28,288 bases of DNA from a virus: IMG/VR virus record IMGVR_UViG_3300042555_001005, positions 1 through 28,288 of that record; one strand, written 5' to 3'. Below the pieces are notes generated by a model. The model was not told where the DNA came from, searched no databases, and worked only from the letters and a program-made list of their open reading frames with translations. The position numbers and the translations under genes are program-made. How positions within the stretch are numbered: position 1 is the first letter of the stretch; every line of letters begins with the position of its first letter. Below are positions 7,293-15,635 of the stretch, one piece after another.

Positions 7293-7661
7293 ATGTTTAA
7301 CAGAAATTTAGAAAGATTATTTAATGAATTTTTTAATTCGGATCCATTATTTGGGAATACTAATGATTGGGATAAAAAAACTTATCATTCACCAGATGGG
7401 TCAATTTCATTTACCTACATTACAAATAAAAGAGGTAATTTAACCAAATCCGATGAAATAACACTATTAAAACAAAAATTGGATATGGCGGTTGAGGAAC
7501 AAAATTTTGAGGAAGCTGTGGAGTTAAGAGATAGAATAAAAAATCTAGAAGAAAACAAAGAAAAAATAAGTGAGCTCAATAAAGAACTTGAAGATTGTAT
7601 TAAAACACAAAACTTTGAGAGGGCTATAGAAGTGAGAGATAAAATTAACTCCCTAAAATAA
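7293..7661 (+). CDS. UVR-motif protein, McsA-like, possible ClpC partner
   Basis: The 122-aa protein has two UVR motifs, about 58-85 (LDMAVEEQNFEEAVELRDRI) and 96-122 (LEDCIKTQNFERAIEVRDKI). UVR motifs are short helical hairpins found in UvrB/UvrC, in ClpC itself and in the ClpC adaptor McsA. The N-terminal 50 residues (MFNRNLERLFNEFFNSDP...) are not assigned; no Cys-rich zinc site of the McsA type is present. The gene is divergent from the ClpC N-piece and shares its intergenic region, which supports a functional link to ClpC rather than to nucleotide excision repair. It ends in a strong hairpin. The adaptor role is inference from motif and context. Confidence 0.75.
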   Translation: MFNRNLERLFNEFFNSDPLFGNTNDWDKKTYHSPDGSISFTYITNKRGNLTKSDEITLLKQKLDMAVEEQNFEEAVELRDRIKNLEENKEKISELNKELEDCIKTQNFERAIEVRDKINSLK

Positions 7662-7663
7662 AA

Positions 7664-7690
7664 AAACCCCCATTTTTTGGGGGTCTTTTT
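7664..7690. terminator. Bidirectional terminator
   Basis: CCCCC (7667-7671) and GGGGG (7679-7683) form a stem extended by A-T pairs, with T runs in both directions. It serves the convergent UVR-protein and CAP-protein genes. Confidence 0.85.
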
Positions 7691-8201
7691 ATTCAACAAC
7701 CATCACAGCTCTTAATTTAAATTTGGTGTTATATTCTGTGTAAATAACCAAACCAATTTTAGTTGCTTTAACATTTAACATATTTTCATTGTGACCAACA
7801 ATTGATGTCCTCCAAGAATCAAAAATTATTTGGGGCTGTTTATTGAAATATTCAACACTACAAATAAATGTACCGTAAGTAAAAAGTCCATAAATGTTTT
7901 CACCAATTATGTTTGTTCCATTAAAATCTGAATGAACAAGTGTATTTCTATCACACAAAACTTTTGCCCAATTTTTGGAATAGTGAATCAAATTAGTATC
8001 AACAGACAATTTGTTTAATTTATTTTTAACTCTATAATCGTTAATTAAACCAACTAAACAATTATTCAAACTATCAAAATTAGTTTTGTTGTATTCTTTT
8101 TTATTTCTGGCGATAAACATTTCATCTGATTTACTATTTTTTGTTTGGGTAAAACAAATGACAGAAATAAAAATTACAAAAAGACTTGTCAATGATTTCA
8201 T
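7689..8201 (-). CDS. Secreted CAP-domain (SCP/PR-1-like) protein
   Basis: The 170-aa protein starts with MKSLTSLFVIFISVICFTQ, a good signal peptide, so it should be exported across the host inner membrane. The rest shows a CAP fold: LVHSDFNG (His90), IIGENIYG (Glu101), and DSWRTSIVGHNENMLN (His137), followed by the final strands KIGLVIYTEY and RAVMVVE. These His/Glu positions line the cavity in the family. An in-frame upstream start at 8237 would put 12 residues before the signal peptide and overlap the promoter, so 8201 is preferred. A TATATTTG element lies 25 nt upstream. Bacterial CAP proteins are envelope-associated; in a phage it might act in superinfection exclusion or lysis, but nothing shows which. 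Confidence 0.8.
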   Translation of the reverse strand: MKSLTSLFVIFISVICFTQTKNSKSDEMFIARNKKEYNKTNFDSLNNCLVGLINDYRVKNKLNKLSVDTNLIHYSKNWAKVLCDRNTLVHSDFNGTNIIGENIYGLFTYGTFICSVEYFNKQPQIIFDSWRTSIVGHNENMLNVKATKIGLVIYTEYNTKFKLRAVMVVE

Positions 8202-8225
8202 ATTATATATTTTAGAATTATAATA

Positions 8226-8233
8226 CAAATATA
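8226..8233 (-). promoter_or_regulatory. Host-type -7 element (TATATTTG) before the CAP gene
   Basis: On the minus strand TATATTTG matches TAnnTTTG and ends 25 nt before the ATG at 8201. No TATTTAT element serves this gene. Confidence 0.45.
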
Positions 8234-8253
8234 ACACTTTTTTTTTATTATGA

Positions 8254-8260
8254 TATTTAT
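8254..8260 (+). promoter_or_regulatory. TATTTAT element before the 640-aa gene
   Basis: TATTTATC lies 25 nt before the ATG at 8286, in the divergent region with the CAP gene. Confidence 0.45.
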
Positions 8261-8285
8261 CAAATAGAAATTTTATTTAAAAAAA

Positions 8286-10208
8286 ATGAAAAAAAATATT
8301 TTAGAAGAAATAAATAGAATGAAATTCTATTTTGACTATAAACCGGGTAAGGTTATTTCAGAACAAAAAAATACTTGGTTAATAAAAGAACAAGTAACAG
8401 ATTGGACTGACGGTGGTTCTAAAACATTTGAGAATGCCGATATTATAAAAATAATTCAATATATAAAAGAAGTAGATGCTGGAAATAATTTTTCAAAATC
8501 ACCAGTTTATCTTGCGATGTTAAAATGGTTTGAACAAAATGATTCATCAGAAACCAGACAATCTCTTAAAAATTGGCTTGGTAATGAATTAACATCTGGA
8601 ATTGGACAAAGTCCTGAAACAACATTAAATAAAGTTGTAGACGCATCAACACTTTCTGGTTTTGATAAAACAAAAAAACTTTCAAACAACCAAACAACTT
8701 CTTCAACAGAGCAAACTAATATAAAACAAAAACAAGCATTAGATTTACTTACAAAAGTAAAAACTAAACTATCTACAATTGTAAATCAGGGTTTATATGT
8801 TGAAATGAAAAAACAAGTGGATAGATTATTAACAGAATTAACGGCATTTAATTCTAAAAATGTTATAATGTCAACACAAACAAGTGATGAAATTATAAAT
8901 CTAATGAACCACATATTGGGTGCTTTTGGGTCTGATGTACAATATTCAGTAGATTACGAAAGTCCAACTTATGGGTCATTGACTGGAAATGAAATAAATG
9001 GATATTTAAAAGGTGTTGATTTAAGAAGTTCGGCTGAAAGTGATTCTCGTGTTGTACTTTCAAAAAAACAAGTTGAACCATATAAAGAAAGTATTATTGC
9101 AACATTGACTACTGAAGCTGGAAAACAATTACAAAACAAAGCATTTTTGGATGGGTTTTTTAGAGGTATTAACCCAACTTTAAGTGATATGATTATCAAA
9201 GCCAAAGATATTGTTATTGAATCAGCTGATGTTTCTGTTTTATCAAAATATAAAGAAGAAAAGAAAAAGGATGATGAAACTGGTGTTGAGTTAATTACAA
9301 CAACATATAGTTGGCCGCCAGAAAATATGAATGTTGAACAAAGAGATGAAATTTCCAGAAACTTTTTTGAAGATGATGATGTAACATTAACTGATGAGAC
9401 TAAAACTGAACTTCAGAAAAAAGTAAATGAAGCTGTTGCTGAATACAAAAAAATTATGGCCGATTCTGGAAATAAAGCAGTACCTAAAGGTTTGTATTTA
9501 AATTTTTATTCATCAACAAGTAAAGTTAGAACCGCATATTCAGATAAAAAAGGAGAATATTCGGAAACCAATAATGTACCATTATCTCTTGATAGGATTG
9601 CGACTATGAAAGAGTATTTAAATGAAATTATCGATAATTCTGAATTAAATGTTTTTGAAAAAATAACGGTTTTAGATTTATCAGATCCTAATAGAGGTCC
9701 TGGTTGGAATAACACAGAAAGTACTTTTTTAGATGGTACACCAATGGATTTTAAAACAGCTTATGCAAACGCACCATTATATTTGAAGGCTCGTACTCGT
9801 AACCCAAATTTAACACCAAGACAATTTTATGGTGTAAGAGACGGAAATGCTGTTAGAAATGCAAGTAAATTGGCTGGCGTACAAATTGGTGGTGTAGCAT
9901 TGACAGAAGAGTATGAAAATTTATATAGTGAATTTAGATACGCAACTTGTGGATTTAATATGTCAATAGAAGCACCAAAAGGGGTTTCAAAAGAAGAGAA
10001 AGAATTAGAATTTGTGGTATCTACTTCTGGTGGATTGGGTGTTATGATTACTTGGACAAGTATAAATTGGGATATAAATATAAATATCGGTGACGGACCA
10101 AACAAAAGAAAAAGCGCAAGACATATTGCTTTTGTAAGATTAAAAAGAGCTGTTACTAGAAATAAAGCGGTAATACCAAAAAGAAAAACTAATTGTCCCA
10201 TTTGGTAA
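8286..10208 (+). CDS. Hypothetical 640-aa protein, possible virion component
   Basis: I do not recognise a known domain. The N-terminus is a short amphipathic helix followed by VISEQ (Ile24-Ser25-Glu26-Gln27) and then LIKEQ (to Gln36). These look like T4-type prohead protease sites ([LI]-x-Glu). Residues 40-320 are mostly helical with Ser/Thr/Gln-rich spacers near 120-150. The last 150 residues are more beta-like, contain GGLGVMITWTSINWDINI and end in a basic stretch KRKSARHIAFVRLKRAV. There is no signal peptide or membrane helix. It opens a long plus-strand run of late-type genes behind a TATTTAT element. A structural or internal head role is a guess from context. Confidence 0.75.
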   Translation: MKKNILEEINRMKFYFDYKPGKVISEQKNTWLIKEQVTDWTDGGSKTFENADIIKIIQYIKEVDAGNNFSKSPVYLAMLKWFEQNDSSETRQSLKNWLGNELTSGIGQSPETTLNKVVDASTLSGFDKTKKLSNNQTTSSTEQTNIKQKQALDLLTKVKTKLSTIVNQGLYVEMKKQVDRLLTELTAFNSKNVIMSTQTSDEIINLMNHILGAFGSDVQYSVDYESPTYGSLTGNEINGYLKGVDLRSSAESDSRVVLSKKQVEPYKESIIATLTTEAGKQLQNKAFLDGFFRGINPTLSDMIIKAKDIVIESADVSVLSKYKEEKKKDDETGVELITTTYSWPPENMNVEQRDEISRNFFEDDDVTLTDETKTELQKKVNEAVAEYKKIMADSGNKAVPKGLYLNFYSSTSKVRTAYSDKKGEYSETNNVPLSLDRIATMKEYLNEIIDNSELNVFEKITVLDLSDPNRGPGWNNTESTFLDGTPMDFKTAYANAPLYLKARTRNPNLTPRQFYGVRDGNAVRNASKLAGVQIGGVALTEEYENLYSEFRYATCGFNMSIEAPKGVSKEEKELEFVVSTSGGLGVMITWTSINWDININIGDGPNKRKSARHIAFVRLKRAVTRNKAVIPKRKTNCPIW

Positions 10209-10226
10209 AATTAAAATAAAAAAAAT

Positions 10227-10472
10227 ATGGCAATCACAAGAGAAGAAATTAAAGGAACAAAAATTATAAACGAAATTGAGTCATCTAATATTGTTAGAAC
10301 TGAATATGATGTGGAAACAAAAAAATTGATTACCGAATTTAAAAATGGTATGAAATACGAATACGATGAAGTTCCACTACAAACATATACAGCATTTAGA
10401 GTTGCAAAATCGCAAGGTTCTTTTTTTAACACCAATATTTCAAAAACTTTTAAATATAAGAAATTAAGTTAA
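10227..10472 (+). CDS. KTSC-domain protein
   Basis: The 81-aa protein matches the small KTSC domain: a beta hairpin TEYDVETKKLITEFKNGMKYEYDEVP, then a helix with FRVAKSQGSFFNTNI and the ending KTFKYKKL. The family is common in phages and bacteria, often next to nucleic-acid enzymes, and its role is not established. It follows the 640-aa gene by 18 nt with an A-rich leader, so it is probably co-transcribed with it. The start is the first ATG after the previous stop. Confidence 0.8.
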   Translation: MAITREEIKGTKIINEIESSNIVRTEYDVETKKLITEFKNGMKYEYDEVPLQTYTAFRVAKSQGSFFNTNISKTFKYKKLS

Positions 10473-10485
10473 ATCATTTCTGGTA

Positions 10486-10492
10486 TATTTAT
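10486..10492 (+). promoter_or_regulatory. TATTTAT element before the nucleotidyltransferase gene
   Basis: TATTTATA ends 5 nt before the ATG at 10498, the same spacing as at 470-476, again predicting a leaderless or very short leader. Confidence 0.5.
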
Positions 10493-10497
10493 ATATA

Positions 10498-11229
10498 ATG
10501 GAAAAAGATTTAATTAAAAGTTTTGAACCAAAAAAAGAACTAAATCCAAATGTCTGGGATATTAGTGGGGAGGAACCAAAAATTAAAAATGATATTAGAA
10601 AAAAATTATTAGAAATCGCATATGAATTTATCGATTTTTTAGATGTTGATATTGTTATAACAGATATTATTCTAACCGGATCACTATCAAACTACAACTG
10701 GTCAAAATATTCGGATTTTGATCTTCACATTGTTGCAAACTTTCAACAATACCCAGAAAACCAAGTTGAACTATATGAAAAATTATTCAACTTGAAAAAA
10801 ATGTTATTTAATCAAAAACACGATATTAAAATTAAAGGTTATGAAGTTGAACTATATGTTCAAAGTGAAGCCGAGACACATTTTTCTAGTGGTGTCTATT
10901 CTATCTTATTTGACGAATGGTCAAATAAACCAAAAAAGGAGACCGTTGAAATTGACAAAAGTCTATTGAAAGAAAAATCTAAACAATGGATGAAAATGAT
11001 TGATGAACTAATTGATAGCTTAAAAGACGAAGATATTGATTCGGCTAAAAATCTAGTAAAAAAATATAAAGAAAAATTAAAAAAGTATAGAACTTGCGGA
11101 CTAGAAAAAGACGGTGAATACTCAACTGAAAATTTGGTATTCAAAATATTAAGGAGAAACGGATATATTGAAAAATTACATAATTTGACAAGTGATATTA
11201 TAGATAAAAAATTATCTATGAACCAATAA
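10498..11229 (+). CDS. Nucleotidyltransferase-fold protein
   Basis: The 243-aa protein carries a minimal nucleotidyltransferase active site: LTGSLSNYNWSKYSDFDLHI gives Gly61-Ser62 and the metal-binding pair Asp73 and Asp75, and the strand YEVELYVQ offers the third acidic residue, Glu118. Such domains move a nucleotide onto RNA, protein or small molecules. Residues 150-243 form a helical region, Lys/Glu-rich, with YSTENLVFKILRRNGY, which may bind the substrate as in antitoxin-like or adenylyltransferase proteins. No partner toxin or antitoxin gene is next to it. All catalytic positions look intact. The substrate cannot be deduced. Confidence 0.8.
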   Translation: MEKDLIKSFEPKKELNPNVWDISGEEPKIKNDIRKKLLEIAYEFIDFLDVDIVITDIILTGSLSNYNWSKYSDFDLHIVANFQQYPENQVELYEKLFNLKKMLFNQKHDIKIKGYEVELYVQSEAETHFSSGVYSILFDEWSNKPKKETVEIDKSLLKEKSKQWMKMIDELIDSLKDEDIDSAKNLVKKYKEKLKKYRTCGLEKDGEYSTENLVFKILRRNGYIEKLHNLTSDIIDKKLSMNQ

Positions 11230-11264
11230 TTTATTAAAAAATAAAATAATCTTAAATATTGATA

Positions 11265-11271
11265 TATTTAT
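11265..11271 (+). promoter_or_regulatory. TATTTAT element before the 11306 operon
   Basis: TATTTATT lies 34 nt before the ATG at 11306 in the leader of a four-gene cluster that ends at the terminator near 15530. Confidence 0.45.
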
Positions 11272-11305
11272 TAAGAAAAAATAATTTAACTAAAAAAATT
11301 ATATT

Positions 11306-12754
11306 ATGGGAGGATTAAGACCTATCGGAAGTGAAAAGTTACAAGGGATGGACAAAATTCGTAGAATTATGGAAATTGCCACATATAACGAAAACATACC
11401 AAATCCGGTAAATGAGAATAGAAACACAGAATACACCGTTAAACTTGCTGATGGAAATGTTTATGCTATTGTAAGAGAGAAGTTGGGGTATATTATCAAA
11501 TCTGCGATAAATGAAAATGAAACTGACTATATTGAACCAATACAGGAAAGAAAATATTATAGATCATATTCTGAAGCTTTAAAAAGATTGAATATTATAA
11601 CCAAAGAGTTAAACACTCTTCACGGTAATAAAAAAGGTATTTCTTTGTTTGAGCAAGACGAAAAAAAAAAGGATAAACAATACTTTTTAAAAACACCAAG
11701 TTCCGATAAAAAGGAGGCAACGCCAGCTCAAGTATCAACACCAGTAAGTGGTGCGACAGCTCCTACAGCTGAATTGGGTGAACAAGCTGTTGACCCAACT
11801 GCCGTTCCAGCTCCTGCTCCAGTTGATCCGACTGCAACTACGGCTCCTGCTCCAGTTGACCCTACGGCAGCACCAGCAGAACCAGATATGGTTGCGGGTG
11901 ATGAAGTTCCAATGGAAGAGCCAGATATGGATATGGAAGAACCAGAAGGTGAAACTGAAGGTGATAAAAAAGAAGAGGTTTCTTTTAAGTCAATTCAAAA
12001 ACTTACAGGTAGATTAACACAAAAAATTAGAAAATACACAGAAGAGGAAGAAATGACTTCTGATGATACAAAATATATTATCAACTCAATTTTATCGTCC
12101 CTTGAATTGGATGTTTTAGATGATGAAGATGTTGATGAAATTATTGACAGATTAGAAGGTGAGGAAATTGAAGGTGAAGAAGAAGGGATGGATCCAGAAG
12201 AAATGGCCGGTGAAGAAATGGGTGGTGAAGAAGGTGGAATGCCAGAACCAGGATTAGAAGGAGCACCAGTACCACCAGAAGGTAATGCTGAGGCAGCAAT
12301 AGAACCAGAATTAGAAGAAGGTTATGAAAATCTTTCAGATGCTTTTACAAATAAGTTTAAAGGTGCTTATACAGCAAATGTTGCCGACCAAATGATGGAA
12401 GAAGGTGATGATTATCCAAAACACGGAGCTGCCGGTAAAAGACATAGACATTTAGCACACGGAACATTCGGTGAGTCAAAGGTTGATAAAATAATTTCAA
12501 GCTACTTCAAAATAGACGAAAACGAAATTTTAGTAAAAGAAGAAGAAAATAGAAAAAAAATTGAAAAAAATATAAATCTTACTTCAAAAAGAATCAAAAA
12601 TCTTTCAGAGAGTATTTCACAAGAAAGAGCTTCTTTAAAGTTTATTGAGCAATACCCAACATCAAATTTATTAGGAAAATCAAAAACTGGAAATTTGATT
12701 TTCCAAAATAAAAATAAAAATTATAGAGTTTCACCTACTGGAAAATTACTATGA
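11306..12754 (+). CDS. Acidic, Pro/Ala-rich 482-aa protein, possible prohead core or virion protein
   Basis: This is not a known family to me. Residues 1-110 look folded (TEYTVKLADGNVYAIVREKLGY). ISLFEQ follows (Leu114-Phe115-Glu116-Gln117), a possible prohead protease site. Residues 135-195 are a low-complexity Pro/Ala/Thr linker with two copies of PAPAPVDPTA. Residues 195-225 and 270-340 are very acidic with many Gly, Glu and Met, separated by a helical block (about 226-285). A His/Lys-rich patch HGAAGKRHRHLAHGTFG precedes a coiled C-terminal region. Such composition suits internal head proteins. Its TGA overlaps the next ATG by four bases (ATGA), so the two are translationally coupled. Confidence 0.75.
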   Translation: MGGLRPIGSEKLQGMDKIRRIMEIATYNENIPNPVNENRNTEYTVKLADGNVYAIVREKLGYIIKSAINENETDYIEPIQERKYYRSYSEALKRLNIITKELNTLHGNKKGISLFEQDEKKKDKQYFLKTPSSDKKEATPAQVSTPVSGATAPTAELGEQAVDPTAVPAPAPVDPTATTAPAPVDPTAAPAEPDMVAGDEVPMEEPDMDMEEPEGETEGDKKEEVSFKSIQKLTGRLTQKIRKYTEEEEMTSDDTKYIINSILSSLELDVLDDEDVDEIIDRLEGEEIEGEEEGMDPEEMAGEEMGGEEGGMPEPGLEGAPVPPEGNAEAAIEPELEEGYENLSDAFTNKFKGAYTANVADQMMEEGDDYPKHGAAGKRHRHLAHGTFGESKVDKIISSYFKIDENEILVKEEENRKKIEKNINLTSKRIKNLSESISQERASLKFIEQYPTSNLLGKSKTGNLIFQNKNKNYRVSPTGKLL

Positions 12755-13158
12755 ATTATTTAATTTACATAAATGGTTTGGGTCCTAATTATAAGGGTGA
12801 GAATATTTATGAATTTATTTTTTCCGACACAACTGAAGTTTGGGGTGAAAATTGGGAAACAAGACCAGCAAATGGTTACCCATCACCACCGGACATTGAA
12901 TACATCAAAAAGGTTGGGATATTACATAAAGGGAATATAACATTAGATTTGGTTCAAGAGTCTGATGTTTTTTCTGTTTTAGATTCTATGGATGGTGTGT
13001 TATGTTTAGGTTGGGAAAAAGAAAGTAATGAAGTTGATTTTTCTGTTATCAAAAGGTTGGTTTTCAAATTCGGAGAAACAGAACAAGAAATAAAAGATAA
13101 ATTGTACGAAAGAGACATAATTTTAGAATTTGAAAAAAAAATGGTTTATGAAAACTAA
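12751..13158 (+). CDS. Hypothetical 135-aa protein
   Basis: This is a compact globular-looking protein that I do not recognise. It begins MNYLIYINGLGPNYKG, contains a Trp-rich stretch EVWGENWETRP, a strand LDLVQESDVFSVLDSMDGVLCLGWE, and ends with a helical tail. There is no signal peptide or catalytic motif. Its ATG overlaps the stop of the upstream gene (ATGA) and its last 11 nt overlap the next gene, so it is locked into one operon with both. This tight packing suggests that the three proteins are made in fixed ratio. Confidence 0.75.
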   Translation: MNYLIYINGLGPNYKGENIYEFIFSDTTEVWGENWETRPANGYPSPPDIEYIKKVGILHKGNITLDLVQESDVFSVLDSMDGVLCLGWEKESNEVDFSVIKRLVFKFGETEQEIKDKLYERDIILEFEKKMVYEN

Positions 13159-14221
13159 AGAATACATAAAAGTGTTATTGGAAAACGGTATTAAAGCAAA
13201 CACGATTGAAAATTTGAACTTATCACAAATTGAAGTTTTGGCTAAAAGATTCATTGTTTCCGAACAATGGACAAAACAACAAAGTACCGAGATTAAATAT
13301 TCAACACCGATTACTAATTTACAAGGTGGAAAACCAGCAGCTATTCCACCACCAACAGATCCTTCCAAAAAAACAATGGTTGGTCTTGAAGGTGGAAAAC
13401 TTGTGGTTACTCAAGCTGAAGGTGAAATGACAGAAGACGAAACAATGGACATTGTTAATGATCCGGATGCTACTGCTGATGGTATGCCAACAACTGAAGG
13501 TGAAATGAATGAAAAATTTGAATCTAAAGCACAACAAGGGTTATTCTGGGCTAAGTGTAATAACTCAACCGGAAAAACAAAAGAAAAATGGTGTAAGATG
13601 GCTAAAGAATTTTCTGATAGTACATCAAAAAAACAATACAAAGATATGCCGGAGAAAAAACATCCAGAAAAAACTGTTAAAAAGAAAACAACAAAAGAAA
13701 ATTATGAGAAGTTTTTGGAAAACAGAATTGTTGAGATGTTAGGTGATTATATCAATCCTGCGATGACAAAAGGAAAATTAATTCAATCTGTTAATGAGAG
13801 AAAAAATTCTGAGTCTTTTATGTTGAAACAACCTAAAAAAAATAGTATGTTTTCACAAGACGAAGGAAAAGAAATGAAAAAACCAATTGGAAGAATGTTC
13901 TCTATGGGTGGAGAAATGTCAGAAGAAACAAAAGAAAAAACAAGAACAAAACCGGATACAGATACAGACAAAAAAGAAAAAAATCCAGGGAAGAAAAATC
14001 CTTTTGAACCAAAACATAAACCGGCACCAAAAGCAGGAAAAGGCGAATATAATGAACAAACTATAGCACCAACGAAACCGGGAACAAAGGAAAGAACAAA
14101 AGAAAAAAATCCAGGGAAGAAAAATCCTTTTGAACCAAAACATAAACCGGCACCAAAAGCAGGAAAATCATCTTTACCGAACTTCTTAACTTGGGATAAA
14201 CTTGGAGTTAATTTAAAATAA
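13148..14221 (+). CDS. Basic, repeat-containing 357-aa protein
   Basis: The ATG at 13148 is preferred over an in-frame TTG at 13130; it lies inside the end of the previous gene. The N-terminal 40 residues are helical and end with FIVSEQ (Glu39-Gln40), similar to motifs in neighbouring proteins. Around residues 122-160 it has SKAQQGLFWAKCNNSTG, then KEKWCKMAKEFS and KKQYKDMPEKKHPEK, a Cys/Trp/Lys-rich segment. The last 100 residues are disordered and Lys/Pro-rich, with a 23-residue segment repeated twice (KEKNPGKKNPFEP... then KHKPAPKAGK) that comes from an exact 70-bp DNA repeat. No enzyme motif is seen. A DNA-binding internal virion protein would suit the charge, as inference. Confidence 0.75.
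   Translation: MKTKEYIKVLLENGIKANTIENLNLSQIEVLAKRFIVSEQWTKQQSTEIKYSTPITNLQGGKPAAIPPPTDPSKKTMVGLEGGKLVVTQAEGEMTEDETMDIVNDPDATADGMPTTEGEMNEKFESKAQQGLFWAKCNNSTGKTKEKWCKMAKEFSDSTSKKQYKDMPEKKHPEKTVKKKTTKENYEKFLENRIVEMLGDYINPAMTKGKLIQSVNERKNSESFMLKQPKKNSMFSQDEGKEMKKPIGRMFSMGGEMSEETKEKTRTKPDTDTDKKEKNPGKKNPFEPKHKPAPKAGKGEYNEQTIAPTKPGTKERTKEKNPGKKNPFEPKHKPAPKAGKSSLPNFLTWDKLGVNLK
13972..14041 (+). repeat. 70-bp direct repeat, copy 1
   Basis: Identical by eye to 14098-14167 and in the same reading frame, offset by 126 bp. It encodes the Lys/Pro-rich repeat of the 357-aa protein. Identity at DNA level implies a recent duplication. Confidence 0.85.
14098..14167 (+). repeat. 70-bp direct repeat, copy 2
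   Basis: Second copy of the repeat at 13972-14041; the sequence between the copies (14042-14097) is unrelated to them. Confidence 0.85.
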
Positions 14222-14227
14222 TTTAAA

Positions 14228-15502
14228 ATGAGAAATATTACAAATAGAGAAATTGACAACATTGTAAAAAGAGTTTTAAAAGAAGCTCCGATTGATTATG
14301 ACGGTCCAGAAAGAATGGATCCAAGTATTGAAAGAAAAATATTGGGTAAGGAAACTCCATATTCAAAACATCCGGCAATGCCAAAAATGGATAGAGATTT
14401 TGTTGAACTTATTTCTTCAAAAAGGTTTAAAGATACTGTTAGTAAATTAAGAACTATTCTACAAAGAACAACCGGAACAACTTCTCAACTTACGAGTCGT
14501 AATCCTATGGTGAGTTTATTGATGTTGGTTTCACAAGCAATCAACCAAACTTCAAGAATTGAATCTCAACATAAAGAAGATCTTGAAAATATGGCCGTTG
14601 AATTGGTTAAAAAAGAATTGGGTATTCCTTCGGGACAATTACAATTTGACGCAAAACTTGTTGGTATGGGTCAAAGTGAGTCAAATGAAAGAATGAGAAG
14701 ACAAGCTGAAGAACCTTCACGAGAAGACATGACACAAGCATTTAAAAATGCGCAAAAACACGAAAATGATGTTGAGGCTTTTTTGGATGCTATGGATAAT
14801 TTTGATATGGAGAGAGCAAAAAGAAGAATGATTAACGCTCTTATTGGTGGTGCAGCAAAAAAGGGACAATATATGTATCATTTGGTTTCAGAAAAATTAA
14901 ATGACATTCACCCAGATTTAATTGAATATTATAGTTTATCAACTGCTATTATAGACCACTTATACTGGTTGTATCCAGAACAAACTTTAGCCGCAATGTC
15001 AGCACAAGGAGGTAGTGAAGCTGGAACATCAGAAATTGACGATACAACAGATCCACCAACAGTAATCGCAAGAGGAGTTAATTTTCCGACATTAGTTCAT
15101 GAACTTATTAAAGGTGTTCACGAAATACTTGGGACACAAGGATTACCAGATGACCCAAGACAAGCTGAAATGGTTATGGCAGCTGAAGATACAGTTCCAG
15201 CTGAAGCTTGGGATTTAAAGTTAGGTCCAGTATTTTGGGAATTATTACAAAGATCATATCCAATTGACATTTTAAGTGATGAAGATAAAAAACACATTCA
15301 ACTATATCTTTTTAGTAAAATAAGTGCTATGCCGGCTAAAGAATTTTTTGACTTATTTAAGGAAATTTTAGAAGAAAAACCATCTGGAAAACAAAAAATA
15401 CAAAGAATGGTTGATGAACTTGTAAGAGAGTTAGAAGAAAATGACGAAGACGAAGAAGAGGACGAAGAAGATGATGATATTCTTTCTCAATTGGGATTAT
15501 AA
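14228..15502 (+). CDS. Hypothetical 424-aa protein with acidic tail, late operon
   Basis: I do not recognise this protein. It starts with a short helix ending VLKEAP (Leu17-Lys18-Glu19), a possible prohead protease site of the [LI]-x-Glu type. The body is mainly helical (for example DNFDMERAKRRMINALIGGA and ELIKGVHEILG). A Gly/Ser/Thr-rich loop lies near 264-280. The last 20 or so residues are a run of Glu and Asp (EENDEDEEEDEEDDD). There is no signal peptide or membrane segment. It is six nt after the previous gene and ends before a strong terminator, so it closes the operon that starts at 11306. A neck, core or scaffold role would fit the position before terminase. Confidence 0.75.
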   Translation: MRNITNREIDNIVKRVLKEAPIDYDGPERMDPSIERKILGKETPYSKHPAMPKMDRDFVELISSKRFKDTVSKLRTILQRTTGTTSQLTSRNPMVSLLMLVSQAINQTSRIESQHKEDLENMAVELVKKELGIPSGQLQFDAKLVGMGQSESNERMRRQAEEPSREDMTQAFKNAQKHENDVEAFLDAMDNFDMERAKRRMINALIGGAAKKGQYMYHLVSEKLNDIHPDLIEYYSLSTAIIDHLYWLYPEQTLAAMSAQGGSEAGTSEIDDTTDPPTVIARGVNFPTLVHELIKGVHEILGTQGLPDDPRQAEMVMAAEDTVPAEAWDLKLGPVFWELLQRSYPIDILSDEDKKHIQLYLFSKISAMPAKEFFDLFKEILEEKPSGKQKIQRMVDELVRELEENDEDEEEDEEDDDILSQLGL

Positions 15503-15521
15503 GTAATATATAAGAATAATT

Positions 15522-15550
15522 AAAACCCTACCAACCGGTGGGGTTTTTTA
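15522..15550 (+). terminator. Intrinsic terminator of the 11306-15502 operon
   Basis: A stem AAACCCTACC/GGTGGGGTTT with an AACC loop (one T-G pair) is followed by a T run interrupted by a single A. Confidence 0.85.
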
Positions 15551-15596
15551 TTTTTAATAAAAAAATAAAAAATATTAAATTTTATAAAATTGTAAA

Positions 15597-15603
15597 TATT
15601 TAT
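15597..15603 (+). promoter_or_regulatory. TATTTAT element before the small-protein cluster
   Basis: TATTTATT lies 32 nt before the ATG at 15636, just after the terminator, so it starts a new unit. Confidence 0.45.
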
Positions 15604-15635
15604 TAGTAAATAAACAATTTAAAAAACAAAAAAAT

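Noticed and set aside
9827-10201. Minus-strand 124-aa frame with hydrophobic stretches
   Set aside because: Lies wholly opposite the 640-aa gene, and neither leader nor promoter is seen.
13783-14262. Minus-strand 159-aa frame rich in Phe and Gly
   Set aside because: Shadow of the repeat-containing 357-aa gene; its repeat is the complement of the 70-bp duplication and no start signals are present.
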